The notes beneath the pieces are model-generated. The model ran no database searches. It was not told the DNA's origin and worked only from the letters and a program-made list of their open reading frames with translations. A program made the translations under genes and the position numbers. From Flavobacteriaceae bacterium (GTDB taxonomy: Bacteria; Bacteroidota; Bacteroidia; Flavobacteriales; Flavobacteriaceae), in assembly GCA_013373385.1 (NCBI GenBank), contig JABXHX010000048.1:1-47943 (forward strand): DNA of 47,943 nucleotides, read 5' to 3'. Numbering within the stretch: position 1 is the stretch's first letter; each line of letters starts with the position of its first letter. Positions 36,132-43,411 of the stretch are shown here, in pieces.

Positions 36132-37082
36132 TTATCTAATTTTATATTCCAACGCAACTTCATTATTGATAAAAAGATAAAGTGCATTATTTCTTTTTTT
36201 TGGGATATTTACAACAAAACTTCCGATAGTATTATTAAAAGTTACGTGTGCTTTTTTGCCATAAGGTGTGTCTTTAAAGGCATAACCAATTATATCGTTT
36301 TTAGAGAGTCCTTTTAATTTAAAAGTTACATTTCCAGTTTTAGTAATCACACCTTTTTTCGGAGTTAATAGTGTGAGCTTATTCATAAAAAAACCTTGTC
36401 CTATTAAAGGTTGATTTGCAAAATCTTTTTTAGTTAAAGTGGTTTTGGTGAGTTGCCAAGCGGCATGTTCTGGAAGATGAGAACGCAGCAATTCTGTTGG
36501 TTTTGTAAAAAAATAATAATCGTTAAAATGTTTTTTCCATTGGTGATTAATGGCATAGCCTGTGGCCCAAGTAGCATCAATCAACTTCCATTGAGTTCCT
36601 ATTTTTACCGCATTCCACGCATGATTTGTTTTTGTAGGGATTACACCAATATCAGCCGAATTGCTTCTGGCATAGCCTTTAATAACAACAGCTTCAATGG
36701 CGAGTAAATCACACAATCTTTTAAAAGATTGTGCATAACCTTCGCAAACCGCTTTTTTTGTTTGAAAAGTTTCATCTACAATTTGGTTTTTTATCTGTTG
36801 TAGCTTTTGCTGTTTTTCTTTTTCTGAACGATAGGTAAACCGTATTCTTTTAGAAGTAGGATTGTTATACGCTTCTAAATCGTATTTAACATGTGCTGTT
36901 AGCCAAGTAAAAATAGCCCTAACCTTTGCTCTGTTGGTTGTAAAGTCAGTATTTATTTTTTGAGCAAGTTTTTGTGCAGATAAATAACTTGGGTAACTTC
37001 TTACTTTGGTGTCAATGCTATTAAAATCTTGTGAGTTGGCATAAAAACAAAAAAACAGACAAATAAAAAAAAGTTGCTTCAT
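36132..37082 (-). CDS. Exported transglutaminase-like protein
   Basis: The protein has 316 residues. A signal peptide (MKQLFFICLFFCFYANSQ) is followed by a transglutaminase-like core with an intact cysteine-histidine-aspartate triad: C113 (TKKAVCEGYAQSFKRLC), H154 (TNHAWNAVKIG) and D169 (KLIDATWATGY). A beta-rich C-terminal domain of about 100 residues follows. Bacterial members are usually proteases or peptide-bond-acting enzymes instead of cross-linkers. It probably acts in the periplasm or outside the cell. It lies 35 bases downstream of kdsA on the same strand and may be co-transcribed with it. Confidence 0.88.
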   Translation of the reverse strand: MKQLFFICLFFCFYANSQDFNSIDTKVRSYPSYLSAQKLAQKINTDFTTNRAKVRAIFTWLTAHVKYDLEAYNNPTSKRIRFTYRSEKEKQQKLQQIKNQIVDETFQTKKAVCEGYAQSFKRLCDLLAIEAVVIKGYARSNSADIGVIPTKTNHAWNAVKIGTQWKLIDATWATGYAINHQWKKHFNDYYFFTKPTELLRSHLPEHAAWQLTKTTLTKKDFANQPLIGQGFFMNKLTLLTPKKGVITKTGNVTFKLKGLSKNDIIGYAFKDTPYGKKAHVTFNNTIGSFVVNIPKKRNNALYLFINNEVALEYKIR

Positions 37083-37117
37083 AAAATCTATAACAACTTT
37101 AAGTTCTAAAAATTGTA

Positions 37118-37936
37118 TTACAATGTGTTCACTGTTTTTCTAATAGCAACAAGATTGCTTAGTAAGTTTTCTAAATGGTCTAAGTGTAGCATATTTGCAC
37201 CATCGCTTTTTGCATTTGCTGGATCAAAATGGGTTTCCATAAACAATCCGTCTACATTATTTACAACACCAGCTCTGGCTATGGTTTCTATCATTTCTGG
37301 TCTTCCGCCTGTTACTCCCGAAGATTGATTTGGCTGCTGTAAAGAATGCGTAACATCTAAGACCGTTGGAGCAAATTGACGCATTTCTGGAATTCCTCTA
37401 AAGTCAACAATCATATCTTGATACCCAAACATAGTGCCTCTGTCAGTTACCATTACTTGGCTGTTGCCAGAATCGGTTACTTTTTTTACGGCGTGTTGCA
37501 TGGCAGACGGACTCATAAATTGTCCTTTTTTTAGGTTGACCACTTTGCCAGTTTTGGCCGCAGCAACAACCAAGTCTGTTTGGCGTACTAAAAACGCAGG
37601 AATCTGCAACACATCCACATACTGAGCAGCCAATGCAGCATCTGCAACTTCGTGAATATCGGTTACTGTTGGTACTTGAAAAGTAGTAGAAACTTTCTTT
37701 AAAATTTGCAACGCTTTTTCATCTCCAATCCCTGTAAAACTATCAACTCTACTGCGATTTGCTTTTTTAAAACTGCCCTTAAAAATTAAGGGAATTTCTA
37801 ATTTATCAGTAATAGTAATTACCTTTTCCGCTATTCGCAAAGCCATTTCTTCGCCCTCAATTGCACAAGGACCAGCAAGTAGAAAAAAATTATTTGAGTT
37901 GGTGTGTTTTATATTCGGAATTAAAGAAAGATTCAT
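37118..37936 (-). CDS. kdsA: 3-deoxy-8-phosphooctulonate (KDO-8-phosphate) synthase
   Basis: The 272-residue cytosolic enzyme condenses phosphoenolpyruvate and arabinose 5-phosphate, the first step of KDO synthesis for the lipopolysaccharide core. Key blocks are LAGPCAIEGEE (20-30), FKGSFKKANRSRVDSF, TDIHEVADAA, QIPAFLVRQTDL, VTDRGTMFGYQDMIVDFR and LDVTHSLQQPN. Cys24 in GPCAIE marks the metal-dependent class (the metal-independent class has Asn there); the other ligands are expected at H in DVTHS, E in METHFDP and D in KSDGANM. A -7 box and palindrome precede the start. Confidence 0.97.
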   Translation of the reverse strand: MNLSLIPNIKHTNSNNFFLLAGPCAIEGEEMALRIAEKVITITDKLEIPLIFKGSFKKANRSRVDSFTGIGDEKALQILKKVSTTFQVPTVTDIHEVADAALAAQYVDVLQIPAFLVRQTDLVVAAAKTGKVVNLKKGQFMSPSAMQHAVKKVTDSGNSQVMVTDRGTMFGYQDMIVDFRGIPEMRQFAPTVLDVTHSLQQPNQSSGVTGGRPEMIETIARAGVVNNVDGLFMETHFDPANAKSDGANMLHLDHLENLLSNLVAIRKTVNTL

Positions 37937-37937
37937 C

Positions 37938-37960
37938 TGCTAAAAATTTTAGCAAAAATA
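37938..37960 (-). promoter_or_regulatory. -7 box and palindrome before kdsA
   Basis: The reverse strand reads TATTTTTG (37953-37960), an exact TAnnTTTG. The palindrome TGCTAAAA-A-TTTTAGCA (37938-37954) overlaps its last base pair and reaches within one base of the kdsA ATG. It could be an operator or leader hairpin. Confidence 0.45.
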
Positions 37961-38014
37961 CGAAATTAATATTGCTTTTGAATTTATATCTTTAGGCTTT
38001 TAAAACCATTAATT

Positions 38015-39022
38015 ATGAAAAAAATATTCGTTTTATTACTTGCTATTGTATCTGTGTACGCATGTAATTCACAAAAGAAAAATGAAGCAACAAAAGTTAC
38101 GGTAGAAAGTATTGATACAACTACTGTTAGAAAACACCTTTATACATTAGCGTCTGACGAGATGGAAGGTAGAGGTACTGGAACTCCTGGTATTGAAAAG
38201 GCAGCGCAGTATATTGAGAGAGAATACAAAAGAATTGGCTTAACTACTTATGCAAATTTAAAAGGTTATAGGCAGAATTTTACATTTACCAATAGAAGAA
38301 CTAAGAAAGAAATAAAGGCTTTTAATGTGATTGGCGTATTAGAAGGCAAAAGTAAGAAAGATGAATATGTGGTGGTTTCTGCTCATTACGATCATCTAGG
38401 CATTAGAAAAAAGGAAGGAGAAAAGGATAGTATTTATAACGGTGCAGACGATGATGCTTCTGGAACTACTGCAGTATTGGCACTAGCAGAATATTTTAAA
38501 AGAAAAGGAAATAATGAACGTACCATTTTGTTTGTTGCTTTTACAGCAGAAGAAATGGGATTGGTGGGGTCTACTCATTTTGGAAAAGATGTGGACGCAA
38601 GTAAATTTGTTGCAGGAATTAATATTGAGATGATTGGAAAGCAATCTAGTTTTGGACCAAAGACTGCTTGGCTAACAGGATTTGAACGTTCTAATTTTGG
38701 GAAGATTATACAAAAGAATTTAGAGGGTTCTGGATACAAATTATTTCCCGATCCGTTTAAGAAGTTTAATTTGTTTTTTAGATCAGACAATGCCTCTTTG
38801 GCGCGTTTAGGAATTCCTTCACACACCTTCTCTACTGGACCAATAGATGTTGATGTGCATTATCATAAAGTATCTGATGAGCCAGAGACTTTAAATGTAT
38901 CGAACATTACCGAAACTATTAGAGCCATAGCTATTGGTACAGAAAGTATTATTAGTGGTAAAGATACACCAACAAGGGTACAATTAACAGAAAAAGAAAT
39001 GGGAGGTAGAAAAAAGAAGTAA
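38015..39022 (+). CDS. M28 family metallopeptidase, lipoprotein (paralogue)
   Basis: The protein has 335 residues. A lipoprotein-like signal (MKKIFVLLLAIVSVYAC) ends with Cys17. The M28 zinc motifs are present: VSAHYDHLG, NGADDDASGTTA, FTAEEMGLVGS, INIEMIG and a late SHTFSTGPIDVD. The front shows ASDEMEGRGTGTPG, parallel to ASDSLEGRG in the gene at 21487. It is an envelope aminopeptidase-like enzyme with unknown peptide preference. It is divergent from kdsA and ends shortly before a bidirectional terminator. Confidence 0.92.
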   Translation: MKKIFVLLLAIVSVYACNSQKKNEATKVTVESIDTTTVRKHLYTLASDEMEGRGTGTPGIEKAAQYIEREYKRIGLTTYANLKGYRQNFTFTNRRTKKEIKAFNVIGVLEGKSKKDEYVVVSAHYDHLGIRKKEGEKDSIYNGADDDASGTTAVLALAEYFKRKGNNERTILFVAFTAEEMGLVGSTHFGKDVDASKFVAGINIEMIGKQSSFGPKTAWLTGFERSNFGKIIQKNLEGSGYKLFPDPFKKFNLFFRSDNASLARLGIPSHTFSTGPIDVDVHYHKVSDEPETLNVSNITETIRAIAIGTESIISGKDTPTRVQLTEKEMGGRKKK

Positions 39023-39049
39023 AAGTTGAAGACTATTTTTTGTCATAAA

Positions 39050-39080
39050 AAAAGCCTCTAAATAAAATTTAGAGGCTTTT
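39050..39080. terminator. Bidirectional intrinsic terminator
   Basis: A 14-bp stem (AAAAGCCTCTAAAT with its complement) closes a 3-base loop. On the reverse strand a run of seven T follows. It serves the M28 gene on + and the barrel gene on -. Confidence 0.85.
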
Positions 39081-39099
39081 CTATATCCTAATTATTTAA

Positions 39100-39573
39100 T
39101 TAAAATTGGAATCTAACACTTAATGCAATGTCAGAATTTAAACCAGTGTAATAGGTGCTAAATCCAAATTCTGGTCTATAATCTAGAGAGATTAATACAG
39201 GTGCATCAAAATTATATTCAATTCCTATATCACCACCACCAAAGAAAAAAGTTTCTGAATTTCCAGAAGTTTTGTCTTTCCAGCTACCAACACCACCACC
39301 AACACCAGCATACCAGTTGAATCTATTTTCTAATTTCCAAACCCATTGGTAAATACCCGTAGCTTTGAAAGAGTCGAAGTTTTTGTTGTTTCTAATTCCT
39401 AAATCTAATTCTAGTCGATTGCTCTCACCCATTTTCATTTGATAAGAAATTTCTCCTCCAAGACCACTGTTGTCTCCAAAACGTAAACCTAGTGCGTTGT
39501 TAGAAATTTCTTGTGCATTAGTAGTTACTACTGCTGCAAATAAGAATCCGATTAATAAAAATGTTTTTTTCAT
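39100..39573 (-). CDS. Small outer-membrane beta-barrel protein
   Basis: The frame opens at 39582 and an ATG at 39573 (MKKTFLLIGFLFAAVVTTNAQ) gives a clean signal peptide and 157 residues. The mature part consists of about eight amphipathic strands with glycine-rich turns (LGLRFGDNSGLGGEISYQM, WYAGVGGGVGSW, FFFGGGDIGIEYNF) and ends in FRF/QF-type aromatic strands (DIALSVRFQF), the outer-membrane insertion signature. It resembles OmpW/OmpA-like small barrels. The function is unknown. A -7 box lies about 40 bases upstream. Confidence 0.8.
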   Translation of the reverse strand: MKKTFLLIGFLFAAVVTTNAQEISNNALGLRFGDNSGLGGEISYQMKMGESNRLELDLGIRNNKNFDSFKATGIYQWVWKLENRFNWYAGVGGGVGSWKDKTSGNSETFFFGGGDIGIEYNFDAPVLISLDYRPEFGFSTYYTGLNSDIALSVRFQF

Positions 39574-39613
39574 AATTTTCATGTTTTTAAGTTAATTTAA
39601 AATTAAACTGCTG

Positions 39614-39621
39614 CAAAGATA
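39614..39621 (-). promoter_or_regulatory. -7 promoter box of the small barrel gene
   Basis: The reverse strand reads TATCTTTG, exact TAnnTTTG, leaving a leader of about 35-40 bases before the ATG. Confidence 0.5.
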
Positions 39622-39705
39622 CAAAATATATTTTCCGTAACATATTAAGGTATTTTTGTAAATTTCTATAATGTAGTTTTGTATTTTTACACATATATTT
39701 TATAC

Positions 39706-41058
39706 ATGAACATACATTTTATTGCCATAGGAGGGAGCGCAATGCATAACTTGGCTATTGCATTACAGCAAAAAGGCTATCAAGTTTCGGGAAGTGATGA
39801 TACCATCCATGATCCGTCAAAATCTCGATTAGAAAAATATGGTTTGTTTCCTAAAGCGTTTGGTTGGTTTACAGAAAAGATTACCACAAATTTAGACGCC
39901 ATCATTTTAGGAATGCATGCTAAAAAAGACAATCCAGAGTTGTTAAAAGCACAAGAGTTGGGAATAAAAATCTATTCGTATCCTGAGTTTTTATATGAGC
40001 AATCTAAAGAAAAAACCAGAGTGGTTATAGGTGGTTCTCATGGTAAAACTACCATCACCTCGATGATTTTACATGTGTTAAATTACCATGATAAAAAAGT
40101 AGATTATATGGTGGGTGCTCAGTTAGATGGTTTTGAAACCATGGTGCATTTAACAGAAGAAAATGAGTTTATAGTATTAGAGGGTGATGAGTATTTAAGC
40201 TCACCGATTGACATGCGACCAAAGTTTCATTTATACAAACCAAATATTGCTTTGTTGAGTGGAATTGCTTGGGATCATATCAATGTATTTCCGACTTTTG
40301 AAAATTATGTAGCGCAGTTTAAAATCTTTACAGATTCTTTGACTAATGGAGGGATTATGGTATATAATGAAGAAGATCAAAATGTAAAACAAGTAGTAGA
40401 ATCTTCTGAAAATGCCATAAAAAAGTATCCTTATAAAACTCCAAACCATTTTATTGAAAACGGAATCACATTTATAGAAACTTCTGAAGGAAATTTACCG
40501 TTAGAAATTTTTGGACAACATAATTTGCAAAATTTGGCTGGCGCAAAATGGGTTTGTCAACATATGGGAATTGATGAAGATGAGTTTTATGAAGCTATCA
40601 TTAGTTTTAAAGGAGCTAGTAAACGCTTAGAAAAAATAGCTGAGAATCCATCAACGGTTGTTTTTAAAGATTTTGCACATAGCCCAAGTAAAGTTAGTGC
40701 AACGACTACCGCAGTTAAAAATCAGTATAAAGACAGAGCTTTAATTGCTTGTTTAGAACTGCATACCTATAGCAGTTTAAATGCTGAGTTTTTGTCAGAA
40801 TACAAAGGCGCTTTAGATAAAGCATATAAAGCAGTGGTTTTCTATTCACCACATGCAGTTAAAATAAAACAATTAGAAGAAGTTACTAAAGAACAAATAG
40901 CGCAAGCTTTTGAAAGAGATGATTTGGTTATTTATACAAATCCACAAGAGTTTAAAGAGTTTTTATTCAATCAAAAGTTAGACAATACGGCAGTGCTGTT
41001 AATGAGCTCTGGAAATTATGGAGGATTGGATTTTGATGAGGTAAAACGTTTGGTTTAG
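39706..41058 (+). CDS. mpl: UDP-N-acetylmuramate:L-alanyl-gamma-D-glutamyl-meso-diaminopimelate ligase (Mpl)
   Basis: The frame opens at a TTG inside the probable promoter; ATG 39706 (MNIHFIAIGGSAMHNLAIAL) gives 450 residues. Mur-ligase features are the dinucleotide-like N-terminus IGGSAMHNLA, the ATP loop GGSHGKTTITSM, IVLEGDEYLSSPID, LSGIAWDHINVFPTFE, and FKDFAHSPSKVSATTTAV. Mpl reattaches recycled murein tripeptide to UDP-MurNAc in the cytosol. The 'GG' (instead of GIGGxGM) near the start is typical of Mpl over MurC. It converges on the nucleotidyltransferase gene with a 4-base stop overlap. Confidence 0.95.
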   Translation: MNIHFIAIGGSAMHNLAIALQQKGYQVSGSDDTIHDPSKSRLEKYGLFPKAFGWFTEKITTNLDAIILGMHAKKDNPELLKAQELGIKIYSYPEFLYEQSKEKTRVVIGGSHGKTTITSMILHVLNYHDKKVDYMVGAQLDGFETMVHLTEENEFIVLEGDEYLSSPIDMRPKFHLYKPNIALLSGIAWDHINVFPTFENYVAQFKIFTDSLTNGGIMVYNEEDQNVKQVVESSENAIKKYPYKTPNHFIENGITFIETSEGNLPLEIFGQHNLQNLAGAKWVCQHMGIDEDEFYEAIISFKGASKRLEKIAENPSTVVFKDFAHSPSKVSATTTAVKNQYKDRALIACLELHTYSSLNAEFLSEYKGALDKAYKAVVFYSPHAVKIKQLEEVTKEQIAQAFERDDLVIYTNPQEFKEFLFNQKLDNTAVLLMSSGNYGGLDFDEVKRLV

Positions 41059-42119
41059 TGCTGTCTGCCAAATCGAATTCTTTTGATAATCCAATTTCTA
41101 GTTTCTTTATGATGTATAGATTTTAAAATGATTTGTAATCTTGATTTGAAAAATAAATAGGCACGAATTTTCTTTTGATTTTTTGCTCTAAGTTTTTTGT
41201 TACTTAATAATTTTTTGCTTTTCTCAACATATTTAATACTGTCTTTGGTTTGTTTATATTTTATAGAAGAGCAGTCCCCTAAGGTATAATTACATAAAGC
41301 TAAAAAATTATTTAAAGGATTAAAAAGTAAATCAAAAGAAGCAATAGCCTCTAGGCTATCTGCTTTTTTAGATAATAAAAATACATCATAAGTGTTTCTC
41401 AAGGCAATACTATGATAGTAATTACCAGAATCATTTATTTGTATTGCGATTATTGACAATGATAATTGATTTTTGTAGCTTAGAAAAGATGTTTTATTAG
41501 TTGTAAAAGAATCTTTTTTTATGAATTTATAATTAAATTCAGTAGCAAACTTTTCAACCAATAGTTCTTTATGAATTTCTACAGCAGCAATTTTATTCTT
41601 CTTTTTTAATCTCGGATAATGTTTAAAAGAAGGAAAATCAAAGGTAGATTTACGAACATTAGAGTAGCCATCAATTCTAAGAATTTGCAGTGTTTTATGA
41701 TATACTCTTGTATCAACAATAAAATCAATATCTCCCACCATACGTTCAGCAATATCTTCATATAGTCCACACAGTAAATTACTAGTTCCTTTTAAGAAAA
41801 TAGGTGTAATGTTGTTTGTCCTTAAAAGCTTATTTATTTCTTTGGCTTGTTCAATTATTTGTAGGTTTCTTCCACGATTTAACTCAGTAATATACATCAT
41901 GTATTCAACCAAATCAGCAGGTAAATAACCCAACAATTCAGCCCTTTTTAAATTACAATACAAAGCAGGGAAAACGTAATGAGCGGTAGAGACTTTAACC
42001 ACCTTGTCCCAATCAATTTGATTAGATTTTAATTGCTCAGTCACAATACTTAAATTGTGTTTTTCATAATTTACGGTCAAGCATTTTCCGATAAAAAATA
42101 AGGTTTCTTTATAAGTCAT
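41055..42119 (-). CDS. Nucleotidyltransferase family protein (PF14907-like)
   Basis: The frame opens at a TTG (42125); ATG 42119 is better and gives 354 residues. The catalytic patch is LKGTSNLLCGLYEDIAERMV followed by GDIDFIVD, where the DxD pair corresponds to D132/D134 counted from the TTG. The rest is helical and ends in a very basic tail (RNWIIKRIRFGRQH). These nucleotidyltransferase-fold proteins transfer nucleotidyl groups, and are found with HPr-kinase-like proteins in some lasso-peptide clusters. It overlaps the kinase gene by 11 bases, so it belongs to the same translational unit. The target is inferred to be the short peptide or its carrier. Confidence 0.8.
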   Translation of the reverse strand: MTYKETLFFIGKCLTVNYEKHNLSIVTEQLKSNQIDWDKVVKVSTAHYVFPALYCNLKRAELLGYLPADLVEYMMYITELNRGRNLQIIEQAKEINKLLRTNNITPIFLKGTSNLLCGLYEDIAERMVGDIDFIVDTRVYHKTLQILRIDGYSNVRKSTFDFPSFKHYPRLKKKNKIAAVEIHKELLVEKFATEFNYKFIKKDSFTTNKTSFLSYKNQLSLSIIAIQINDSGNYYHSIALRNTYDVFLLSKKADSLEAIASFDLLFNPLNNFLALCNYTLGDCSSIKYKQTKDSIKYVEKSKKLLSNKKLRAKNQKKIRAYLFFKSRLQIILKSIHHKETRNWIIKRIRFGRQH

Positions 42120-43233
42120 CGGCAAATATTTTTTTTACAGTTGCAATCATTTTTTGATTGTTAGAGTAGGTGAGTTGATAACAAGGCAACTCTAAGAACC
42201 AGTCTAAAAACAAATTAACGTTGTCTTTTATTGGAGAAATCCACGAATCTGGAATTAACTTCTCAAAAGCTGTTGTTTTAGAAATTAAAGAAATTTCTAG
42301 CTCTACTTCTTTGTTATATTTGATAAAGATCAAAGCTTTGCAAGATGATTGTATGTTGTAATTTATGTTTTTTACGGGTAGGTAGCGTACAATTTTTTGC
42401 AGTCTTTTAAAATGAAATTCAGCAGTTTCTTTTAAATTAGGGTAATAAGGAAGTAACGTTTGTACACTGTTCTTTTTTACTGAAATAGCCGCTGGAAATG
42501 AGCGGATTTTTTTATGAGAATCAACGGGTACAAAATCATCTGCCAAACAATCAATACCATGTGCGTTTAATAGTGCTAAAGAAGTACTTTTTCCATTACC
42601 AGAATCTCCTAAAAGTAATATGGCATTTTTCTTATCGGTTATTGCCGATGCATGAAACACACCAAGCCAATTATTTTCTGGAATTTTATATATATCAATT
42701 AAAATATGCATTGATAATTTTCCTTGGAATAAATGCGCTTCTTCTCTTGTCCAATCTTTTATTAGAGTCTTATTCTTAAAAAAAATAATGCTATTTGCTG
42801 CTTCAAAAATTTGATAACAATTTTGATAACTTGTCGGTGATGTTATTTCTAAATGTGCAAACTTAGGATGAATAAGAGATTCGTGATATTCTGTTTGAAA
42901 TTGCATAAAAAAAACAGTTTCATGAATCAGATAATATTTTGAAGAATAATAGATGTTTGGCGTTGAATAATTTATTTCTTTACCTACATCATTTTTACTA
43001 GTTTTTGTTTGTTGCTTGTATAAATTAACAACATCGTCTACAAATGAGTGACTAATATCTTTAGGTGAAACTAATTTTAAAGTACACCAGTCTTTTATTT
43101 CTTTAACACTTACGTTGTTCTGAATTTTAAGAATAATTTTTGCAACGATATCCTCAAGCAATAAATACGAATTACTATTTTCAAACCAAATAATATTTTT
43201 TTGCTCAATTTTTTTAACTATTATTTCACACAT
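42109..43233 (-). CDS. HPr-kinase-like protein with N-terminal RRE/PqqD-like region
   Basis: The protein has 374 residues. Residues 1-75 (IIWFENSNSYLLLEDIVAKI, then NNVSVKEIKDWC and SFVDDVVNLYK) resemble a PqqD-like RiPP-recognition wing: short strands, then a helix at a leucine/isoleucine pair. Residues 190-235 hold the HprK-like kinase core: FHASAI (H194), then GDSGNGKS (209-216, Walker A) and ADDFVPVD (231-238, D232/D233). No serine-HPr docking loop is obvious. Kinases of this kind act on peptides or sugar carriers instead of HPr. Its ATG overlaps the small peptide's stop (TAATG), a sign of tight coupling. The RRE call is inference. Confidence 0.78.
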   Translation of the reverse strand: MCEIIVKKIEQKNIIWFENSNSYLLLEDIVAKIILKIQNNVSVKEIKDWCTLKLVSPKDISHSFVDDVVNLYKQQTKTSKNDVGKEINYSTPNIYYSSKYYLIHETVFFMQFQTEYHESLIHPKFAHLEITSPTSYQNCYQIFEAANSIIFFKNKTLIKDWTREEAHLFQGKLSMHILIDIYKIPENNWLGVFHASAITDKKNAILLLGDSGNGKSTSLALLNAHGIDCLADDFVPVDSHKKIRSFPAAISVKKNSVQTLLPYYPNLKETAEFHFKRLQKIVRYLPVKNINYNIQSSCKALIFIKYNKEVELEISLISKTTAFEKLIPDSWISPIKDNVNLFLDWFLELPCYQLTYSNNQKMIATVKKIFADDL

Positions 43234-43394
43234 TAAAAATCAGTACCAGGTGATTCAGGGCTTGCAGCCTGTGCTTTTTTAGGATGTAATAGTATGTAGG
43301 TGCTGATTGCAGTTAATGCTGCATATTTACCATAGCTGCCTATTTTTTTTAGCGCTTCATTTCTTGAAATTTTTTCTTGTTTTTCATTTTTCAT
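43233..43394 (-). CDS. 53-residue precursor-like peptide
   Basis: This gene is below the usual length cut-off and I found it by translating the gap. It starts ATG 43394 and stops at 43233. The sequence begins MKNEKQEKISRNEALKKIGS, where ISRNEALKK resembles a degenerate twin-arginine-like motif (one Arg replaced by Asn). A hydrophobic stretch (YAALTAISTYILL, 24-36) follows, then HPKKAQA, a possible cleavage point, and the short end ASPESPGTDF with S45, S48 and T51 as possible phospho-acceptors. It lies 17 bases after the T9SS gene and shares a base with the kinase start. It could alternatively be a small membrane protein. Confidence 0.7.
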   Translation of the reverse strand: MKNEKQEKISRNEALKKIGSYGKYAALTAISTYILLHPKKAQAASPESPGTDF

Positions 43395-43411
43395 AGCATT
43401 TTTTTTAAAGT

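Noticed and set aside
36132..37082. Lasso-type leader peptidase (transglutaminase-like fold)
   Set aside because: It has a signal peptide and would be exported, lies 4 kb away beside kdsA and lacks any linkage to the cassette.
41055..43394. Lasso-peptide biosynthetic cluster
   Set aside because: The kinase and nucleotidyltransferase fit such clusters, but no asparagine-synthetase-like cyclase, transglutaminase-like protease with lasso context or ABC exporter lies in the window.
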